This document shows, in pieces, positions 1-8,429 of a stretch of 11,265 bases of DNA (its first letter is position 1; every line of letters begins with the position of its first letter). A model generated the notes under the pieces. The model did no database searches. It saw only the letters and a list, made by a program, of their open reading frames with translations, and was not told the origin of the DNA. The translations under genes and the position numbers were made by a program. The DNA lies in the NCBI GenBank assembly GCA_027604665.1, contig JADGIZ010000604.1, positions 1 through 11,265 of the forward strand, read 5' to 3'. Source of the DNA: Polyrhizophydium stewartii. Lineage: Eukaryota; Chytridiomycota; Chytridiomycetes; Rhizophydiales.

Positions 1-1700
1 AAGCAGGCGCTGCATGGCAAGGAGCTTGTCGGCAACGAGCTTGTCGACGAGCTCGAGCCGCACTATGTCGTCGAGCGCACGGACCCGGTGCTGTTTGGCG
101 ACGTGATCATCAGGAGCAACATGGTCTATCACCATCTGCTCAACAAGTATGACAACAGCCTGCGCAAGGCGCACGACTGGCTCGAGGAGTGGAGCCGCCC
201 CGACAAGTGGCTCTGCGGCAGCGCCACCGCCATGACGACATCACATCGGCGAGTGTTCGGAGGTTTTACCGCGACATGCCCAAGCACCTCGTCGTCCTTC
301 ACCACGGCCTGTGGGGTAACGACGCCCATCTGGGCCAAATCGTCCGCTTCCTGTCAGAGGTCGCCGCTGCCCGTGGCGGTGGTGCTGGCGTCGGGGCCGA
401 CGCGGGGGACGCCCAGGCGACGCCCATTGCCATCACCGACGGCAACGCCCTCGAGGTCGCCGAGGCCATTGCCGCCCGAGCCAAGGAGCCGCTGCCCGAG
501 AGCGCGGGGGACCTGCTCTTTCTCAACGCAAGCAGCTCGGCCGGAAGCCTCACCTACGACGGAGTCGACGTCTGCGGCGACCGGCTCCTGCACAGCGTGT
601 TGGGGAAGCTGGCCGCCCACGGCTGCGAGCCGGCGCGAGCGCTCTCGGCAAAGTCGGCTTCGGCCGAGAACGAGCTTTCGGCCGACAAGCCCGAGGGCGA
701 CGACATAATCGACCGCATTTCGCTCATCGGTTACTCGCTCGGCGGCCTCATCATCCGCTACGTCATCGGCCGCCTCGACGCCGCGGGCGTCTTTGACGCC
801 GTGCGACCAGTCAACTTCATCACCCTGGCCACCCCGCACCTCGGGACGGTCAAGCCGCCCGTTTCTGTCATGACCCGAACGTACAACGCCGTCCAGCGCT
901 CGCTCGTCGGCCGATCCGGCCGCCAGATGGTGCTTGCGGATAAATTCCACGATACCAACGCCCCGCTGCTGCTGCTCATGGCCGACACCAGGGGTGTCTT
1001 TGTCAGAGCACTCGCAAAGTTCGCCAACAGGGCCGTCTTCGCCAATGCGCGGAACGACATGACCGTGAGGTACACGACCTCGGCCATCACGGCCTCGAAC
1101 CCATTCAGCAAGTACAAGGAGATCCAGGTCGACGCAGCGCGGTATCCGTCGATTGTCGTACCGTCGGACTCGGAGCCCAAGCCTCGCGAGCCGTGGACGT
1201 CCCGCCAGATCGCCTTTGTCTCGTTCATCTCCCTGCTTTCACCGATCCTACTGCCGCTCTGGATCACCATGCTCTCGCTCGGTCTCGCGACGCTGTCCAT
1301 CAAGGCCCGCCTGCGCGAGGGGCAGATCGTCGACGACTCGGACTGGCTGACAGGCAAGGCGCAGCCGCCCGCGCTCTCGCCCGCCCGCACGCCCAGCGAT
1401 GGTGCTGATGCTCGCTCAGGGCTCGACTCGGATCCGAAGCAGGGCCAAACCAGCCCGGACAAGCCTCCGCCGGCAGGGTCCCCGCTCCACGAGCTCTCTG
1501 CGCAGCAAGCAGCAGCGCTTGAACCGCCCAGGCAGCGCGAGTGGATGATCGAGTCGCTCAACACGCTCGTCTGGCGGAGGGTCAACGTCTCGCTATTCTT
1601 CACCAACGCTCATGCCGCCATTGTCCTGCGCCGCGGTGCCGGTGCCGGCGGCGCCAATGTGCTGCTGTATCTTGCCCGCGAGATCTTTCGCTACGAATGA
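1..1700 (+). CDS. DUF676 (LPL1/ROG1-type) serine esterase / lipase, 5' partial
   Basis: Alpha/beta-hydrolase of the DUF676 family, which in fungi includes the lipid-droplet phospholipase Lpl1 and Rog1; it probably hydrolyses ester bonds in phospholipids or neutral lipids. Counting from the ATG at 276 (474 residues to the stop at 1698-1700), the sequence shows the N-terminal HHGLWGN oxyanion-hole motif (residues 9-15), the nucleophile elbow GYSLGG with Ser154 (codon 735-737), ATPHLG near 185-190, NDMTV with the likely catalytic Asp261, and NAHAAIVLR near the C-terminus with the likely catalytic His446. A hydrophobic stretch at about 312-342 could be a membrane or lipid-droplet hairpin; a Ser/Pro/Asp-rich linker separates it from the last conserved block. 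Bases 1-206 are open in another frame and can be joined by a 56-nt intron (207-262), giving at least 547 residues with the true start outside the window. The family call is firm. The upstream exon is inferred and I do not recognise its sequence. Confidence 0.88.
207..262 (+). other. Candidate intron in the lipase gene
   Basis: GTGGCT donor at 207 and GGAG acceptor ending at 262; a weak branch candidate (ATGAC) lies about 27 nt before the acceptor. Splicing joins the open frame of bases 1-206 in phase with the lipase frame, splitting a lysine codon (AA|G), and reads ...SRPDK-FYRDMPKHLVVL. The donor is not a strong consensus, so a start at ATG 276 without the upstream exon remains possible. Confidence 0.5.
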
Positions 1701-1748
1701 TGGTGATGGTGCTCCCCTCGCTTCATTGCCGTCCACCTCGCCAGCAGC

Positions 1749-2296
1749 TCAAGCCCAGCCAAACAGCTCGGGCTGCGAGTGCGCCAGCGTCACCATCCGG
1801 TTGTATGTGTCGCAATCTGCGAGCGCCAGCGTCAGCCGCCGGTAGCTCTATCCTTTGCGGCGTCACCACCCCTACCATAGTCCTCTTGGAACATAAACGA
1901 GCTCATCTCCGCGATGCTGAGGTCCGGGTTCACCCGCCCGAGCACCTCAACCACACCCTGGCGGATGATCGACCCCTGCACGACGACCGGCGTTGCGCTG
2001 GCGTCAGCACGCGGAGGCGCACGCATGGCGACTCACGCCCGCCGTCGTCGCGCAGCCGCGCACCGCCGTGAGCTGCACGTTGACCTGGCCCCTGTCCGAC
2101 GCCTCGATGAAGGCGTGCGTTGCGTTGAGCTGCGCTCGACCAGAGTCGTCAGCGCCGCACCGGGACGCTACGGCGCGCGCAGAGACAGTGCACGTGGCTG
2201 CCGCACCCCAATGACCTTGCCCACGAGGCGCACGGGGCGGCCGACGTTCTTCTGCAGCAGCGCCGAGTTGATGCGCGGTGTCGCTTCGGCTCCCAT
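1749..2296 (-). CDS. RPA3: Replication protein A 14 kDa subunit (RPA3 / Rfa3), four exons
   Basis: Smallest subunit of the RPA heterotrimer, the eukaryotic ssDNA-binding complex of replication, repair and recombination; it is an OB-fold protein that holds the trimer core together. Exons on the minus strand: 2296-2207, 2129-2064, 1975-1876 and 1816-1749, giving 107 residues, close to the family's usual 110-120. Exon 1 gives TPRINSALL and VGRPVRLVGKVIG (first OB strands). Exon 2 gives FIEASDRGQVNVQL. Exon 3 gives VVEVLGRVNPDLSI, the most diagnostic block. Exon 4 gives YNRMVTLAHSQPELF, the C-terminal trimerisation helix, then TGA. All three introns are GT-AG with CTGAC branch sites and all join in frame. 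The ATG at 2296 is the first in-frame one after an unspliced upstream TGA (2353-2351). The gene converges on the lipase with 48 bp between stops. The short exons hide it from simple ORF calling. Confidence 0.92.
1817..1875 (-). other. RPA3 intron 3
   Basis: 59 nt, GTAGGG donor at 1875 and CGCAG acceptor ending at 1817; CTGAC branch motif with its A at 1832. Phase 1, rebuilding an aspartate codon (G|AT) and joining FQEDY to DCDTYNRM. Confidence 0.88.
1976..2063 (-). other. RPA3 intron 2
   Basis: 88 nt, GTGCGC donor at 2063 and GTGCAG acceptor ending at 1976; CTGAC branch motif with its A at 2004. Phase 0. Joins ...VQLTA to GSIIRQG.... Confidence 0.88.
2130..2206 (-). other. RPA3 intron 1
   Basis: 77 nt, GTGCGG donor at 2206 and CGCAG acceptor ending at 2130; CTGAC branch motif with its A at 2149, 19 nt from the acceptor. 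Phase 0. It contains stops in the flanking frame. Confidence 0.88.
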
Positions 2297-2530
2297 GTTT
2301 TCGAGTTTTCGGACAGGCTGAATTTTTCCGCATCTCGGACACTTTTGGCTTCATTGTCCGCTGGATGTTGTCGCCCTCGCCTCGCCGTCGCGGGAAGGCC
2401 GGCCCAGAGCGCAAGCACAGATGCGCGTGCGTCCGGGCCGCGGCGCTGCGCACGCTGTGTGGCAGGCCGCTGCCTGTGCAGCCCCGGAGCCGCAATGCCA
2501 GCAGAGGATCTCGGTGTTAGGGGCTGTCAT
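2297..2530 (-). CDS. HSCB/Jac1-like N-terminal zinc-finger segment; gene fragment or in-frame leader of RPA3
   Basis: Minus-strand ATG at 2530 opens a frame reading EILCWHCGS; a second piece just before RPA3 reads QKCPRCGKIQPV. Eukaryotic HSCB (the J-type co-chaperone of Fe-S cluster assembly) begins its mature part with a zinc finger of exactly this style: CWxC, about 13-16 residues, then CPxC and a QP-containing tail. A 105-nt GT-AG intron (2453-2349, donor GTGCGC) joins the two pieces, giving CxxC-x15-CxxC, and the frame then runs without a stop into the RPA3 ATG, adding 43 residues. No J-domain follows: downstream is RPA3, then the antisense of the lipase. It could be a real fusion, a relic of HSCB, an alternative 5' exon, or chance. 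The intron lacks the CTGAC branch seen in neighbouring introns, which lowers confidence. Confidence 0.45.
2349..2453 (-). other. Candidate intron inside the zinc-finger segment
   Basis: GTGCGC donor at 2453, the same hexamer as RPA3 intron 2, and ATGAAG acceptor ending at 2349. Splicing restores phase between CWHC and CPRC and removes the in-frame TGA at 2353-2351. There is no CTGAC branch; only weaker CGACAAC/GGACAAT candidates lie near the acceptor. Confidence 0.4.
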
Positions 2531-2587
2531 GGGGGGGGGATTTGGAGGCAAAGTGCGCTTGAGAATGCATGCCTCGAAAGACGACAA

Positions 2588-2690
2588 CAGAGAGAGGAGA
2601 GAGAAAGAGAGGGAGAGAGAAAAGGCAGATATTCAGGAGTGTCTGGAGAGAAAAAGGAAAGAAATGAGAAAGAGGCAGGGCAAGTAAAGA
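2588..2690 (-). promoter_or_regulatory. CT-rich block upstream of the zinc-finger/RPA3 unit
   Basis: On the plus strand this is an almost pure A/G tract of GAGA and GAAA units; on the minus strand it is a polypyrimidine block lying 60-160 nt before the ATG at 2530 and about 300 nt before the RPA3 ATG. Pyrimidine-rich blocks upstream of start codons are a known feature of fungal promoters. The long reading frame across it is a composition artefact. A run of nine G on the plus strand at about 2531-2539 sits just upstream of the 2530 ATG. Confidence 0.4.
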
Positions 2691-2827
2691 GCAAATGAGC
2701 AGCAGCTGACTCGGGTGTGCCAAACGTGGCCTGCTCATCGTCCCAGTCCGCGGCTGGACAAGAAACAGACTCGCGCGTCAGATAGAGGCACGCTCCGTTC
2801 CGCCGCCGGCTCGATCGAACGCAGATA
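2691..2827. other. Short intergenic spacer, 3' flank of the Pif1-like gene
   Basis: About 135 nt between the minus-strand stop at 2828-2830 and the CT-rich block. No coding potential, RNA gene or clear AATAAA polyadenylation signal was seen. Confidence 0.5.
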
Positions 2828-5800
2828 CTACATCTGGTCCGAAGTCTGCGGCGACCGCGGACTGCTGCCCGCAGCTGCAGGCGGTGGCATCGGTGGCGAC
2901 AGCATTGCGAGCGAGACGCCTGTTTGGGCCGCAGCACTTGCTCCGGCGCTCGATGCGGATGACGTCGCAATACTGCCCGACCCTGCAATGCCATCTGGGT
3001 CCCACGAAGGCATGTCAAAAGCAAACCCTGGAATGCCAAAGCCGGCTCCCATCGCGCCAATGTCCGCCATCTGGCTTTGAAGGTGTTCGATCCGCTGCTG
3101 CGACCCTTGATGTTGCGCTTGGGCCATCTGCAGCGGCGGCTGATGGTAGCGCTGGTGCGATGAACCTGGCGACGCTGCCAGTATCATAGCGTCGCCCATG
3201 TCTCCCATATCACCAATGTCGCTTACACCAGAGATCCCTGATCCGGACGCCGCAAAGCCTTGGACTCGCGGGAACACTTGTCCGCCAAGCGTCATGGCCA
3301 ATGGCATCTGCGCGAGGTCCATTGGGTCCAGAGAGGAGCCAACAAGCATGCCAAAGCCGCTGGTGCTGGCGCTGCTGCTGCTCGCGCCGCTGCCGCCGCT
3401 GCCAAGACCCATCGATGCGTCGAAAGAATGGCGGCGCCGGAAGATGTCGCCTTGAACTTGCTGCTGCAATCGCTGGATGTAGCCGTGATCGGGGGTTGGC
3501 GGGTGGAGCGGCGGCCGAAGATGCTCGGCCACAAGCGGCGCGGACGGCGAGGTACCAGACGAGGCGTTCCGCGACGGCACATCGGCCGCCATGGCTGATG
3601 CAGATGACGCCGGTGTTGCTTTGACTCCTCGCGACAAGGCGCGCGTCGAAACGACCTTCTTGAGCGAGACCCCCTGCAGGTAAGGGTTCGGCTGGTAGTA
3701 CGGCCCGACGCCGCGGGAAGACGAGGCCGACGCAGATCCGGCGGGCAGCCGCATCATGGCTCGCACGGCGGCGTTTGCCGGAGAGATCGATCCGCCTCGG
3801 TTCTTGTGCAGCCTCTTCTGCTGCGTCTGGACGTGAGACTGCGCGACAGAGCGAGACGATGGCCGCAGTTGCTCTGAAGAAGTCTTGGCCGACATATCGA
3901 CCTCTCCTGCTGCAGCAGTGGAGGCAGCGGCACCAGACAGAGACTCGCGTATCGATACTCGGCCGTGCAACGAACGCCCCGATGCATCCAAAGCTTGAAG
4001 ATCCCGGTCGCGGCGGACGGCTTTGCCACGTAAAGCAGCGCCGTCAGCATCGGTTGCACAAATATGACTTGACGGCCTGCCAAGAGACTCACCGGGACTC
4101 GCATGAAGTTCATGGATATGCTGCCCGGCCATTGTGAAGAGCGGTTCGCCAGAAGGGTCTAAGCCGCTCAGTCCCATCGGCAGAAGAGATTGCTGCTGCA
4201 GGGCCATCTCCGAGGCCATCTTGGCGGTCGACGCTGCAAGGAGAGCTGAGTCAGACAGCGACGGCGAGAGCGACGACGACCGATGGGACTTGCGCCGATG
4301 GAATTCGATACCAGAGGCATGGCTGGGCGACAGATCGCGTTTGCCAGATGCCTGCTCAGCAGCAGCGGCTGATGCCTCCGAGTTTGCGCGGGACGAGCTA
4401 GCCGCTGCCTTTGCGCGGCGTCCCCCTGTACGATGCCGTGTGCCACGAGCAGCTCCTGCAGCACCACGGCCCCGCGATCGGCCGCGGCTGGATGGGGCTC
4501 GAGGTTGCACAGGTTCGACAGCACCGGCAGCCGACTCGGCCGACGCCAGAGAGCTCGGGTCAACCTGCGATGGACGAGCCGCGTCGCCCAAAGCGGGGCT
4601 TGAATCCACCCGCTCTGTTGTGGCTTGTGATTCTGGGGGCTGCTTTGGCTCGGACCCAGTGTGGGTCGAGGCGGCCTTGTCGCCGGCTGTTGAGCCGTCG
4701 TGGCCGGGTCTTGGGTCATCGGCAATTCCGGGTGTATCGTTTGGATCCGTGGCGACTTTGAATCGCGCGGCTTTGGAGTCCCCGGCTGGACTCTGCGTCT
4801 CCTCATCAGCTGCTGGGGCTGCAATGTCCGGCGACTGCAGTAGCTTTGCGAAGCTGACGCTCTCGACAGGGACGCCGACAGTTCGAGGTCGCTTGGAGAT
4901 TCGACCGATGATGCGGCTCACTGGCTTCTTGGATTTGCCTCGACCATGGCCTTTGGAATCCTGCTCGTTTGCGTCCGTATCAGGCAGGACACGGCTTGTG
5001 ATTGCCGTGGAGAAGGGCTGCATGCCGCATGTCGCCATGAACGCCACGACTTGATGAGTCGGCTCAAACGAGCTGTCGTGCATGTAATACAGGTGCAAGC
5101 CCTCGACAGTCGCTGAGCGGTACAGCGCAGCATGCGCCTGTCCAGGGCCCCAGCGGTGCGCTGATGTGAGCTGCAGCGTGGGCGGATGTCAGTAACTTGG
5201 CTTTAGTCAAGTGACGACAAGCAACCTGGCGATCCTTACTCTGATGCGCGGGAACACAAGGCCGGCGGACTTGTCGAGCGAGACCGCATACGCCAGCCGC
5301 AGCGGAAGCTGGATGCGCCACGCCACAAGCCTGTCCTTAAATGTGACGGTCCACGTCCGAGGCTCGATGGTGACGACGGTGGCCGGCGCGCACACGGCCG
5401 CGCTTCTTGGCTGTAAGCGTGTCGGGTTTTCTGAATGCGGCCCGCCCGCCGACTCGATGCTCGGGCCAGCGCCGCCGCTTGGGCCGGCACCGGAACCTAG
5501 ATCGCCGCCAGCAAGCGCAGCACCAGGCGCAAGCTGCTCCTCGAATGGCTCGAGAATAACCTGCGGCAGCAGCTGGTGCTTTGAGATCCACTCGAGCATT
5601 GCGTCGCGCACGGCTTCAAGACCACGCGCCAGACGGGCGCTGATCTGCGCCTGCATCTCGGGAGACGGCGCCACAAACCCGCAAATGCGGCCGAGGCGCG
5701 GCCGCATCTGCGTGCCGTGGCGTTCTGGGAGGAGAATCACCATGGCGCCGCGCTTCAGGACCAACGACTCGTCGACAGGGCCTTCTCGGAGCTGCCCACG

Positions 5801-7920
5801 GGACGAAAAGTCAAAGCTCTTGATGACTGTGTCGCTGGCCTCGAAGACGGCCATGGATGTGGTCAGCGCGCTGATGCAGAGCATGTTGATGTTGGATGCG
5901 TCCTCTTCGGTGGGGGTGATGTTGACACTGAACGTCGCTGTTGTGTTTTGTACAGTCTTACCAACCAACTGCTGCTGGAACAGTTGTTGTTGTTCTGGAG
6001 ATGGTGATTGTGGTGGTCCTTGGTGTTGCTGCTGATGCTCTTCCGGCGCGTTGCTCGGGCCTGCGTTTGGCGAGGGCGGTGGCAGCTCCGTCGACGTCTC
6101 GGTGGTGATGACGGCGTCCATGGTCTGTGCACGCGAGGCAAGCATCTTGGACGTCTCATCGGTCGTCATCCCTGCGCGCAGCTCGCTGATGAGCGTCGCG
6201 AGCCGCGTGTCGCCCATATACGTGCGAAGCAGATCAATGTGAATAATCTCGTCCGTGCTCCACGCTGGTGCCTCGAATGCAAACATGGTCCAAGTGTTCT
6301 GGAACAGCTTGCCGCAGTCCTCGTTGATGCACTCGAGAATGGCGCCAGGCTGGTGCGCAGTCATGTTTTCCTTTTCAAACCCGAGCCTGTGGCTCTGGCC
6401 GCAGTCTGGGCAGGATATCGCGCCGCTGAGCACCGGCGGCAGCTCATAAAAGTCGCCGCACAGAACGACCTGCATGCCACCAAACGGCCTGTCCGGCGCC
6501 TTGCGCAGCTCGCGCGAGATGTAGTCAATGAGCTCGAACAGCTGCGCCGACAGCCGCGACACGTCCTCGATCAGGAGTGCGTCCGTGTCGATCCACGCCT
6601 TGCGCAGCGCGGCGTTCTTGCGCACTTTGGAGAGTATCTGCCGCTTGGTTCCAATCGCCTTGCCGACGCCCATCCACGACTGCGTAGACTCGAGTCCCCG
6701 CATAAGCGAGCGCATGGCGCATGCCGATGTCGGCGCAAAGACTCTATGTGAGCGTGTAAAGTGCAGCTTGACATGCAGCATTAAGGTCTGCTTCCCTGTC
6801 GCACGCTGCCAAAATGCGGATTCGTGTCAGCTCGCCATGTCAGTCGCGGCAACAGCTGCCACCAATATCCGCGCACCATGCCGGTGATGCACACGTTGCG
6901 GCCCTCGACAATAGCGTCGAAAGCCTGCTGCTGCTCGGGGTTGAGCGGCAGCCGTGACCGCGGGTCGGCCTCCCACGCCGCGGTCAGCTGTCGCAGGCGC
7001 GACGCGGCGGCGATCGAGTCGTAGGGTACGCCAGCCGCGTCAGAGTCCTCTAGTGCGCCAAAGACAATGCCCCGTAGCTTGTCTTTCTTGAGGCTTGCTG
7101 CCGCAACAATCTCGTTGACCGCCGACGGATCGTCCATGATATACTCGCCATTAACGTTTTTGGTGAATGTGGCGTTGGGAAACTGCTCGAGAATGAACGC
7201 CATGGCCTCGGCGACTGTTGAGAAGCTTTTGTACCGTGCTCCGGCACAGCCGTCAATGAGCGATCGCGCCTTGGACCACGATCGGTAGATGCCCGGGTTG
7301 CGCGAGATGCGCATCGCGTAGTACTTGCGGCCCTCGGCTGTGTGCGCCAAAGATTCGGACAGAGCTGGAGCCGACGGTGACGGTTCCGCACCTGCGTTTG
7401 GCGCACTTGTGCGGGAACCGCTCGACCGCCGTCCAGATTGTGGCTGGCTACGTGACCGTTTTTTGCGCGGTTGTTCGTGGTGCAGCTGCGGCGGATCTTG
7501 TGGCGCATGTCGCCTTGACGCAGATGCCGTCTCAGGGAAGTTCAATGGCTCGCCTTGGCTCATTGCTTCGTCGGCGATGGCGGATCGAGCCGGGAAACCG
7601 TGATGAGCCGTCGAAGTGCCGCCTTTTGTGGCTTGGCCAGTCGCCGGTAGAGCCACGGAGGGCAAGCCAGGAGCAGCCGCGCGCAGCCGCCTTTGATATT
7701 GCGCTTGCTGCACGGTCGACGGGAGCAGAGCATGTGGCAGCAGTGTGTTCGGGCTCGCGGGAATGCCGAAATCTGCTTGCCACTGCATATGGGACTGCAT
7801 TTTGTGCCGTGCGAGGGCTGGATATCCCTGTAGATGCATGTCCAGCTGCATAGGTCTTAGCATGGACGTGCCTGCCGTCATCGACTGCGCAAATGTCATA
7901 GGTGCGGTTTGCAGCATCAT
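2828..7920 (-). CDS. Pif1-family helicase-like protein with RNase H1-type hybrid-binding domain; probably degenerate active site
   Basis: Three exons (7920-6877, 6805-5240, 5170-2828) encode about 1,650 residues. Order: disordered basic N-terminus with an NLS-like RKKRSRSQPQSGRR (152-165); hybrid-binding ('viroplasmin') domain at about 198-247 (YYAMRISRNPGIYRSW... ARYKSFSTVAEAMAFI), the RNase H1 module that grips RNA:DNA duplexes; Pif1 N-terminal LNPEQQQAFDAI; Walker A GMRATGKQT (347-355); motif II LLIEDVS (425-431); motif III CGDFYELPPV (464-473); a four-cysteine insert (C480, C483, C507, C512); FAFEAPAW (523-530); LKRGAMVIL (698-706); motif V SLDKSAG (857-863); motif VI GQAHAALYR (880-888). 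Low-complexity Q/P and G/A inserts interrupt the core. Residues about 910-1650 are Ser/Ala/Pro/Gln-rich, without a recognised domain. Classical Pif1 has GK[ST], DE, Q, SQG and LSR where this has GKQ, ED, E, SAG and LYR, so ATPase activity is doubtful. The ATG at 7920 is the first in its frame; an earlier exon cannot be excluded. Confidence 0.85.
5171..5239 (-). other. Intron 2 of the Pif1-like gene, between motifs V and VI
   Basis: 69 nt, GTAAGG donor at 5239 and CTGCAG acceptor ending at 5171; CTGAC branch motif with its A at 5189. Phase 0. Joins SAGLVFPRIR to LTSAHRWGPGQAHAALYR, restoring normal Pif1 spacing from motif V to motif VI. Unspliced, the frame stops at 5207. Confidence 0.88.
6806..6876 (-). 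other. Intron 1 of the Pif1-like gene, splitting Walker A
   Basis: 71 nt, GTGCGC donor at 6876 and GGCAG acceptor ending at 6806; two CTGAC motifs, the nearer with its A at 6827. Phase 0. Splicing brings ITGM next to RATGKQT, which falls exactly in Walker A register. Confidence 0.87.
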
Positions 7921-8073
7921 GGCCGGTGCTGATCGGGGCAATCCGCTGCGATGCCGCACCGGCGCCGCGGTTGGACGACCGAATAAAGCGGTTGCCGACG
8001 TTCTCGTTGCGGGCTGGTTGAGGAGTGGTTCGAGGCAGGGATGGTGCGGCAGTTACGAATGTAGTGTGAGCAA
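7921..8073. other. Probable intergenic and 5' region of the Pif1-like gene
   Basis: Base composition drops relative to the flanking coding DNA. It lies between the start at 7920 and a minus-strand stop at 8074 in one frame of the upstream gene. Minus-strand frames are open here but have no recognisable protein signature. No TATA box or other element could be defined. Confidence 0.35.
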
Positions 8074-8214
8074 TCAAGAGCGACTGGTGGACACGAGCGC
8101 CTTTCGAGCGCGGCGGGGGGAAGTGGGCAGACAACAGGCCATCTGCACAGCGGCAAAGGCCCCACTGAGCGCCGCCCCGCCGACGGCGCCGGCCGCCCGC
8201 CGCGTCTGAGTTTC

Positions 8215-8415
8215 GCGACTGCCAAAAGTCCGACTCCGCCCGGCCGCGCCGCGCCGCCTGCCGCCGCCGCCGCGCGGCGCGGCGCGGCGGCGCCCCGCGG
8301 GGGGCGGGGGGCCCCCCCCCCAACCGCCCGCCGCCCCCCGCCCGGGGCCGCGCGCCCCCCCGCGCGGGGGGGGGGGGGGGGCGCGGCGCGGCGAGGGGAG
8401 GGGCGCCAGGGGCGG
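8215..8415. repeat. Extreme G/C-only low-complexity tract
   Basis: From 8236 to 8393 only three bases are A or T (8259, 8322, 8323). It contains runs of 10 C (8312-8321) and 16 G (8366-8381) and many CGCGGCG/CCGCCG units that can pair with each other. It would form strong hairpins or G-quadruplexes. The pattern also resembles low-quality consensus over an unreadable hairpin. Reading frames crossing it are not trustworthy. Confidence 0.8.
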
Positions 8416-8429
8416 GTGCGAGCCAGTAC

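Noticed and set aside
88..708. Plus-strand open frame overlapping the lipase
   Set aside because: Only its first part (to about 206) looks like coding sequence; beyond that it is an out-of-frame shadow of the lipase with Thr/Ser/Pro/Arg-rich artefactual composition.
354..950. Minus-strand open frame opposite the lipase
   Set aside because: GC-rich shadow of a clearly coding plus-strand gene with intact catalytic motifs; no domain or plausible composition of its own.
2517..2738. Leu/Phe/Ser-rich minus-strand frame that looks like a small membrane protein
   Set aside because: It is produced by the pyrimidine-rich tract itself (CTT, CTC and TCT codons); no start context or homology.
4134..5054. 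306-codon plus-strand open frame opposite the helicase tail
   Set aside because: Mirror of the minus-strand coding frame; no recognisable motif, and the minus-strand frame is continuous with the Pif1 motifs.
7180..7330. Viroplasmin-type domain as evidence for an integrated plant pararetrovirus
   Set aside because: The same fold is the cellular RNase H1 hybrid-binding domain; it is in frame with a Pif1 core and no viral polymerase, movement or coat protein sequence is present.
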